Position numbers and translations under genes: made by a program. From Pelagibius sp050290145 (GTDB taxonomy: Bacteria; Pseudomonadota; Alphaproteobacteria; Kiloniellales; Kiloniellaceae): a DNA stretch of 64,000 nucleotides. The stretch spans positions 1 through 64,000 of the forward strand of contig JBNKHC010000307.1 in assembly GCA_050290145.1 (NCBI GenBank), in the 5' to 3' direction. A model generated the notes under the pieces. The model searched no databases and had not been told where the DNA came from. It worked only from the letters and a program-made list of their open reading frames with translations. Positions 58,523 through 64,000 of this stretch are shown piece after piece (the stretch's first letter is position 1; every line of letters starts with the position of its first letter).

Positions 58523-61519
58523 ATGCCCCGCGCCAATCCCCTGCAAGCCGCCTTCAACGCCGGCGAGATCGGCCCGCGCCTGGCGGCCCGGGTCGACTTC
58601 CCCAAGTACCGTAATGCGGGCGCCCGGGTCGAGAACATGACGCCGCTGCCGCAGGGCGGCCTGACGCGCCGGCCCGGCACCCGCTTCGTCGCTGCTGCGG
58701 CAGACCAGGACAAGCGGCCCCGGCTCATTCCCTTCGAGTTCTCCACCGAGCAGGCCTACGTGCTGGAGGCCGGCGACGGACAGTTCCGCTTTTTCAGCGA
58801 CGGGGGGCGGATCGTCGTGGCAGCAACGGATGCTGTGATCGCGAATGGCAGTTTCGACAGCAATATCAGCGATTGGGACGACCTTTCGACAGGCTCCGCT
58901 CTCATTGACCATGTGCTGCTGGGCGGCGATGAGGCGGACCTGCTGCGCTTTGCACGTCTCGACCAGAACGCCTGGGGCGACTTGGACGCGAACCGCCGCC
59001 ACGTCGCTCTGCGTTTCACCGTGGGTCTCAGCGGCAATGTGCGCGAGGCGTCGCTGGACGTGAGTGATGTAATAGCGGCGTTCGATGCCGTGGCGCGGAT
59101 CTACACCGACAATGCGGGTAGCCCCGGGACGCAGGTTGGTGGAGACAGCGCCCAACTAACTATGGACACCATTGGAGTCCGCACCTTCACCTGGACGACC
59201 AAGCCGGCCGTGGCTGCAGGGACCGACTATTGGGTAGTTTTCAGCGACGTGACGGAGGACGGCACAGGCCGGGTGAATGTCGGGCGTTGTGCAGACCAAG
59301 GGGCGAACTTCAGGTCCGGGTCGCACGACACGATCACAAGCATTGCCGACGCGGTGAATTTCGCCTCGACCCGCGACCTACGAGCCGAAGTGAAAATCGA
59401 AAGCGCCACGTCGGACGGCGTCTTAGCTCTTGTCGGGGCGGGAAGCAGCGTAGCGGCAGCCGAACAGGATGTGGCGGTGACGGACATCGACCAGGAACAC
59501 GTTCTGGCCTTCCGGGTCGTCGGCGTTCCGGGTGACGTGGTGAAGGTTCGGATCGGGCGCACCAGTGGCGGCGACCAATTCCTGGCCGACACGGAGAAGG
59601 CGACGGGCCGACACATCATCAGTTTCACGCCGGATGCCGGGCCGTTCTTCGTCCAGTTCCGCAACGAGGCGGCCAAGACGGTCTATATCGACGACGTACG
59701 ACTGATCGGGAGCGGAGCCGGGGAGGCAGCTTCGCTCGAACTGGCGGCACCCTACAGCGAAACCGACCTGGCGGGGCTCAAGTGGGCGCAGTCGGCCGAT
59801 GTCATGTACTTCGCGCATAGCTCCCATCCACCGCACAAGCTGGAACGGCGAGGGCATACGACCTGGTCCCTGACGGAGGTGGCCTTCGACGACGGACCCT
59901 ATTTGGATGAAAACGCGGAGAGTGGCCAGACGCTCAAGGCAAGCGCGACCAGCGGGGTCGGCATTACGATCTCGGCCACGGGACACTCTCCGTTCACCGA
60001 GGGTGACGTGGGCCGATCCGTTCGGCTGCGCCCCTCCGGCGAGCCGGGCTGGGCAGTGATCACCGAGTTCATCAGCCAAGAGCAGGTGCGCGCCGACGTG
60101 AAACGGAATTTCGGCAGCACGGCGGCAACGGCGAATTGGCGTCTCGGCGCCTGGTCCTCAGAGCGGGGCTATCCCGGTGTGGCGACATTCTTCGAGCAGC
60201 GCACGGCCTGGGCCAGTACCATCACTCAGCCGCAAAGTTTCTGGATGTCGCAGTCGGGCGATCTGGAGAACATGCGGCCTGACAGCTACGAGGGCGGGGC
60301 GGTCGAGGTGCAGGACGACGACGGCCTGGACTTCACCATCGCCGCCGACGAAGTGAACGCCATCCGCTGGATGTCGCCCGGCCGCCAATTGATCCTGGGA
60401 ACGTCCGGCGGTGAATGGTCGGTGACCTCCGACGGGCCGGTAGTGACGCCGTTGGACATCGAAGTGAAGCGCGAGTCGACCAACGGCAGCGCCGACATCC
60501 AACCGCTCCGAATCAGCTCCATCGTGCTCTTCGTGCAGCGGGCACGGCGCAAGCTGCGGGAGCTCGTCTTCAGCCTGGAGACGGACGGCTTCCGCACGCC
60601 GGACCTGACCATCCTGGCCGAGCACATCACCGAAAGCGGCCTGCGCGAGATCGTCTATCAGCAGGAGCCGGACAGCCAGGTGCACTGCGTGCGCGAGGAC
60701 GGCGTTCTGGCCACCCTGACCTATCAGCGCGACCAGGACGTGGTCGGCTGGTCACGGCACATCTTCGGCGGCAGTTTCCAGGGCGGCGCGCCCGTGGTCG
60801 AAAGCGTGGCGACCATTCCCGGCAGCGCGGCCGCCGGCAGCCAGAACCGTGACGAGGCTTGGATCGCTGTAAAGCGGACAGTCGACGGGAATACCTTCCG
60901 TAGCATCGAGGTCATGGAAAGCTCCTTCGAGGGACCCAATCCCGAGGCCTTCGACGATCCCACGGTCTTCGATGCGGCGGTACTGGCACGTCAGCGGGAC
61001 GCCTTCTATGTCGACTGCGGGCTCAGCTACGACGGGGCACCGACGCAGACTCTCTCCGGCCTTGACCATCTGGAAGGGGAGACCGTCGCCATTCTGGCCG
61101 ACGGCGCCCTGCACCCTGACCGAATCGTCATGGGCGGCGCCATCACCCTGCAGGCGCCCGCCAGTGCCGTACACGTCGGCCTGCCGTACCGCCATGTCTT
61201 CGCCTCCCTGAAGCTGGAGGCGGGAGCGGCCGCGGGCACCGCCGTGGGCAAGGTGAAGCGGGTGCACGGCATCGCCCTGGTGCTGCTGCACTCCCTGGGG
61301 CTACGTATCGGCCCCTCGATCGACCGTTTGGAAGACGTACCCCTCCGTGAGGTGGGAGACGCCATGGACACGGCGGTGCCGCTGTTCACCGGCGAGCGCT
61401 TTGTCAGCTTTGAGGGCGACTTCGAGCGTGACGCCCGCATCGTCATCAGCGGTAACGCACCTTTGCCCTTCACGCTGCTGGCCGCCGCGCCGGAGCTGAA
61501 AACCAATGAGCTGATCTGA
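58523..61519 (+). CDS. Tail tubular protein B-like (tail nozzle) with inserted beta-rich region
   Basis: A 998-residue protein. The N-terminus (PLQAAFNAGEIGPRLAARVD, VENMTPLPQGGLTRRPGTRF) is the signature of T7 gp12-type and related nozzle proteins. From about residue 105 to 400 lies a beta-rich, Thr/Asp/Gly-rich region (GSFDSNISDWDDLSTG and further) that resembles carbohydrate-binding jelly-roll modules. The nozzle core resumes with KWAQSADVMYFAHSSHPPHK and SERGYPGVATFFEQRTAWAS. It forms the tail channel; the insertion could help receptor binding. Confidence 0.85.
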   Translation: MPRANPLQAAFNAGEIGPRLAARVDFPKYRNAGARVENMTPLPQGGLTRRPGTRFVAAAADQDKRPRLIPFEFSTEQAYVLEAGDGQFRFFSDGGRIVVAATDAVIANGSFDSNISDWDDLSTGSALIDHVLLGGDEADLLRFARLDQNAWGDLDANRRHVALRFTVGLSGNVREASLDVSDVIAAFDAVARIYTDNAGSPGTQVGGDSAQLTMDTIGVRTFTWTTKPAVAAGTDYWVVFSDVTEDGTGRVNVGRCADQGANFRSGSHDTITSIADAVNFASTRDLRAEVKIESATSDGVLALVGAGSSVAAAEQDVAVTDIDQEHVLAFRVVGVPGDVVKVRIGRTSGGDQFLADTEKATGRHIISFTPDAGPFFVQFRNEAAKTVYIDDVRLIGSGAGEAASLELAAPYSETDLAGLKWAQSADVMYFAHSSHPPHKLERRGHTTWSLTEVAFDDGPYLDENAESGQTLKASATSGVGITISATGHSPFTEGDVGRSVRLRPSGEPGWAVITEFISQEQVRADVKRNFGSTAATANWRLGAWSSERGYPGVATFFEQRTAWASTITQPQSFWMSQSGDLENMRPDSYEGGAVEVQDDDGLDFTIAADEVNAIRWMSPGRQLILGTSGGEWSVTSDGPVVTPLDIEVKRESTNGSADIQPLRISSIVLFVQRARRKLRELVFSLETDGFRTPDLTILAEHITESGLREIVYQQEPDSQVHCVREDGVLATLTYQRDQDVVGWSRHIFGGSFQGGAPVVESVATIPGSAAAGSQNRDEAWIAVKRTVDGNTFRSIEVMESSFEGPNPEAFDDPTVFDAAVLARQRDAFYVDCGLSYDGAPTQTLSGLDHLEGETVAILADGALHPDRIVMGGAITLQAPASAVHVGLPYRHVFASLKLEAGAAAGTAVGKVKRVHGIALVLLHSLGLRIGPSIDRLEDVPLREVGDAMDTAVPLFTGERFVSFEGDFERDARIVISGNAPLPFTLLAAAPELKTNELI

Positions 61520-61950
61520 TGGGCGGCCCCCGGATCGTCCCCTTCGAGCCAGCGCATTTGGCGGACCTCGACCCACCGGTCTTTGATCCCGGACAGATGC
61601 AGCGCTTCGCCGCCGCCTACCTGCCCGCCGGCCCGGCCTTCACCCTGATGGAAGGCGGGCGGGCGTTGGGCTGCGCAGGCCTGATGATCGAGGGCGAGGA
61701 GGGTCGGGCTTGGGCCTTCCTTTCCGACGCCTTGCGGCGGCGTCCCCTGCTGCTGCACCGCACGGTGAAGCGCGCGCTGCCGGCCCTGGCCGAGCACTAT
61801 GAGGTGAGAAGCCTCACCGCCGAGGCGCATGCCGAGTTCGCGGCCGCGCGGCGGTGGCTGGCACGGCTCGGCTTCCAGCACGAAGAGAGACTTCCGCGCT
61901 TCGCGGGAACCACCGAAGACTACGTGAGGTATCGTCTATGGGTGCACTGA
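61519..61950 (+). CDS. GNAT-like phage protein, copy 2
   Basis: A 143-residue protein with IVPFEPAHLADLDPPVFDPG, LGCAGLMIEGEEGRAWAFLS, ALPALAEHYEVRSLTAEAHA and WLARLGFQHEERLPRF. It is paralogous to the reverse-oriented gene at 53555-54052. GNAT-like proteins at this point in short-tailed phage genomes are comparable with T7 gp13. The start overlaps the previous stop by one base (TGATG). Confidence 0.8.
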   Translation: MGGPRIVPFEPAHLADLDPPVFDPGQMQRFAAAYLPAGPAFTLMEGGRALGCAGLMIEGEEGRAWAFLSDALRRRPLLLHRTVKRALPALAEHYEVRSLTAEAHAEFAAARRWLARLGFQHEERLPRFAGTTEDYVRYRLWVH

Positions 61951-62387
61951 CACTGATCGGCGGCGTGCTGAGCGCCGTCGCGGCGATTTCCGCCGGGCAG
62001 GCCCAGGCCAACGCCGCGGAGTTCAATGCGGAGATGGCGCAGCAGCAGGCCGAGCGGGAACGGCAGATCGCCGCGCGCGAGGCCAAGGATCATCGGCGGC
62101 GCAACAGCCGCCTGCTGGCCACGTCGCGGGCGCGGCGCGCCGGCAGCGGCGTGACCTCCATAGGGTCGCCGCTGCTGGTCGACGAGGCGACAGCCGCCGA
62201 GATCGAATTGGGCGCGCAGGACATCCTCTCCAGCGGCGCATCCAAGGCCTATGGCTACCAACAGGAGGCGGCGCTCTCGCGTGCCCGGGCCAGCAGCGCC
62301 AGGACGGGCAGTTTCCTGAAGGCGGGCGGCACTTTGCTGACGGCCGCGGGTGGTACCGACTACGACAACTTCTTCAAGTTCTCCTGA
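61938..62387 (+). CDS. Internal virion protein (T7 gp14-like)
   Basis: A 149-residue protein from the ATG at 61938, overlapping the GNAT gene end by 13 nt. It opens with a hydrophobic segment (GALTLIGGVLSAVAAISAGQ), followed by a Gln/Glu/Arg-rich helix (MAQQQAERERQIAAREAKDH) and SGVTSIGSPLLVDEATAAEI. This is the layout of virion core proteins that are ejected into the envelope at infection. Confidence 0.8.
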   Translation: MGALTLIGGVLSAVAAISAGQAQANAAEFNAEMAQQQAERERQIAAREAKDHRRRNSRLLATSRARRAGSGVTSIGSPLLVDEATAAEIELGAQDILSSGASKAYGYQQEAALSRARASSARTGSFLKAGGTLLTAAGGTDYDNFFKFS

Positions 62388-62430
62388 AGCCGACAGCCCC
62401 TGAATCGGCCAGAAATTTCGAGGTCCCATC

Positions 62431-64000
62431 ATGCCCCGTATCCCTTCCGCTGCCGAGGTAAACCCCATTGGCGGCTCCGCAAGCCGCCTTCCGAGCGTCC
62501 GCGCCGACGCCGCCGACTTCAGTCTTGCCATTGCACAGGGGCTCGCTTCTTTCGGCGAGGGAGTGAGCGACGTCGGCGATCGGATCAGCAAGGACGCCCG
62601 CAGGGCCGCCGCGGAGGAAGAGCGGGAAAGGAAAAACGAGCAATTGCTTCAGCTTTATGAGGCGTCGAAGAAGAGCGAGGCCGCAAAGCAGGTCGCGGAC
62701 GAGGGGCAGCATCGTGCTGAGGTGCGCGAAGCGGCCATTGCGATGGTCGACAATTGGGAATACGACGGTAGCTCACCACTGGAAGCCGCCGCCAAGGCGT
62801 CCCGGGATCTGGAGTCCGTTGAGGAAGAGCGCCTGAAGCAGTTGCCGGCCGAGCAACGTGCCAGCTTGAAGGCGGCAACGCAGCCGATCCGCCGGGGCCA
62901 GGCCCTGCGCGTGGCGCAGCGGGCGCAGAACCAGAGTGTGGCGATGCTGAACCGTCAGACTGAAAAAACGCTGCAGTTGCTGCAGAGACAGGCAGTGCAG
63001 GAACCGGCGGCGGCGGCACACTATGCGACCGAGGGGCGCGCGCAGTTGCTGTCCCTGCAAAGTGCCGGCGCCCTGACGCCCGAACAGTTCGCGGCCCAGG
63101 AGGAGACGTTCCGGCGGAACCTCTACACGGCGGTGGTGCGCGGCCAGCCGGCGGTGCAGGCCCTGGCCGACCTGGAAGACGGCGTCTATGACGAGGCGCT
63201 GAGCGATCCGGAGCTGAAGCAGTTCCTGACCCAGGAGACGGCCTGGCGCCTGCAGAGCGAGACAGCGCAGGGCGCTGCGGCGGCCGAGGCGCAACTGGCG
63301 CGCGTCCGGCGCGGGGAAGGGACGCCGGGGGAGCTCAGCGCCACGTCCGGGGCTGTCCTGGCGGCCGGCGACATGGCCGATGTGGAGTTGCAGGCGGAAG
63401 TGGCCTTGCGTGTGCGTTCCGAGCTCCAAAGCCTGCGCTATGCGCCCGAGGCGGAGGTCGAAGGGCGTATCGATGCCTTGGCGCCGGCGCTGGACGCAGC
63501 CGATACCGCGGCGCGCCAGCAGGTGCAGCAGGAGGTTTGGACCCAGAGCCGGATGATGCTGCGTGAGCGCGACAAGGATCCGGCCGCCTATGTGATGGAG
63601 CAGCCCGCGGTGGCGGAGGCCTTTGCCGCAGCGGAGAAGAACCCGGCGCGGCTGCCCGACGCAATTGCCGCGCGCCTGGCGGCGCAGAGCGCCATGGGGC
63701 TGGTGCCGGAAGCGCAGAACGCACTGACCCTGGAGGAGCGCGCGCGGATCGTCGACGGGCTGCGCCGCCTGGAGCCGCAGCAGCAGATTGCCGCCATGCT
63801 GGAACTGGGGCGGCTCTACGGCGACCAGGCCGCCAAAGTGGCGTCGGACCTGGCGGAGACCGGCCTTTCGATGGAGATGCAACTGGCGGCGGACGCCAGC
63901 GGCGGCCCGGAGGTCTCGGGGCGGTTGGCGCAGGCGGGGGAAAGCAACGGCGGGGCGCAAGCGGCGGAAGGAGGCGTGATCGAGGAGACGGCGGAAAGGC
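62431..64000 (+). CDS. Large internal virion protein, 3' end outside window
   Basis: At least 523 residues from the ATG at 62431 (GAGG seven bases upstream), still open at the window end. It starts MPRIPSAAEVNPIGGSASRL and is almost entirely Ala/Glu/Gln-rich helix with heptad-like character. Position after the gp14-like gene fits a gp15/gp16-type core protein that forms the ejection channel. A lysozyme domain, as in some gp16 proteins, might lie in the missing part. Confidence 0.85.
   Translation, partial: MPRIPSAAEVNPIGGSASRLPSVRADAADFSLAIAQGLASFGEGVSDVGDRISKDARRAAAEEERERKNEQLLQLYEASKKSEAAKQVADEGQHRAEVREAAIAMVDNWEYDGSSPLEAAAKASRDLESVEEERLKQLPAEQRASLKAATQPIRRGQALRVAQRAQNQSVAMLNRQTEKTLQLLQRQAVQEPAAAAHYATEGRAQLLSLQSAGALTPEQFAAQEETFRRNLYTAVVRGQPAVQALADLEDGVYDEALSDPELKQFLTQETAWRLQSETAQGAAAAEAQLARVRRGEGTPGELSATSGAVLAAGDMADVELQAEVALRVRSELQSLRYAPEAEVEGRIDALAPALDAADTAARQQVQQEVWTQSRMMLRERDKDPAAYVMEQPAVAEAFAAAEKNPARLPDAIAARLAAQSAMGLVPEAQNALTLEERARIVDGLRRLEPQQQIAAMLELGRLYGDQAAKVASDLAETGLSMEMQLAADASGGPEVSGRLAQAGESNGGAQAAEGGVIEETAER

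Larger units (their letters stand above)
42156..64000 (+). mobile_element. Prophage late region, short-tailed phage type, continuing beyond the window
   Basis: The order terminase small, terminase large, head-tail connector, Bbp19-like, scaffold, capsid, tail tubular A-like, tail tubular B-like, GNAT-like, internal virion proteins matches podovirus-type (T7-like) morphogenesis. Interspersed are effector-like genes with a shared N-terminal module and four minus-strand genes. No integrase, lysis cassette or attachment site is visible, so the right boundary is beyond 64000. Confidence 0.88.

Noticed and set aside
1..64000. Search for tRNA, rRNA, CRISPR arrays, IS ends and an integrase
   Set aside because: No clover-leaf, spaced repeat array, transposase or tyrosine/serine recombinase was seen. 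The missing integrase and attachment site are probably beyond the right end.

Overview
The window is high-GC DNA from an alphaproteobacterium, most likely of the Rhodospirillales type. The main evidence is the order dinB, divK, pleD, rpmG, then (on the minus strand) rnr, topA, dprA, plsY, pyrC, pyrB and ruvX, followed by gatCAB. DivK and PleD are alphaproteobacterial cell-cycle regulators, and DUF2336 and EipB (DUF1849) proteins are typical of the class. No rRNA, tRNA, CRISPR array, insertion sequence or integrase was found.

Region 1 (1-31 kb) is core chromosome. It holds the end of a PAS-containing chemoreceptor, a diguanylate cyclase, an EipB-like envelope protein, DNA polymerase IV with a ROK kinase, and the divK-pleD pair. 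Then come ribosomal protein L33, an S41 protease and the long minus-strand run pyrB-pyrC-plsY-dprA-topA-rnr. A CoA-transferase, an AEC permease and ruvX precede gatC-gatA-(GNAT)-gatB. DUF2336 and cupin proteins, two tandem glutathione transferases and a DMT exporter complete this part. Region 2 (31.2-36.2 kb) is a tight trehalose operon, otsB-GH15-otsA-glk, in which each junction overlaps by four bases.

Region 3 (36.4-38.6 kb) is a phage-type control block: a minus-strand S24 (LexA/CI-type) repressor, and a divergent pair encoding a degenerate VRR-NUC-like protein and a DUF6362-like protein. Region 4 (38.6-41.9 kb) looks like host DNA: hspQ and three Tad-type pilus genes behind a CtrA-like box. 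Region 5 (42.1 kb to the end) is the late region of a short-tailed (T7-like architecture) prophage. It encodes small and large terminase, head-tail connector (portal), a Bbp19-like protein, scaffold, capsid, tail tubular A- and B-like proteins, a GNAT-like protein and internal virion proteins. The last gene runs off the window.

The most interesting content lies among the prophage late genes. Three proteins (44122-45555, 46294-47829, 51517-53406) share an ungapped N-terminal module of about 208 residues that I do not recognise. Each carries a different C-terminal domain: a GH108-type muramidase, a lytic-transglycosylase-like domain, and a PBECR-type (phage Barnase/EndoU/colicin/RelE-like) nuclease. 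Two truncated remnants of the module (48485-48708 and 56015-56179), repeated leader and trailer sequences, and candidate immunity genes beside the two peptidoglycan-hydrolase copies make this look like a phage-borne polymorphic-effector locus that diversifies by cassette exchange. A 17-bp operator-like sequence (ATTGC-N7-GCAAT) occurs at the repressor promoter and again just ahead of the terminase genes. This suggests that the split control block and the late region form one regulon. All functions are inferred from reading translated sequence; no database search was run.
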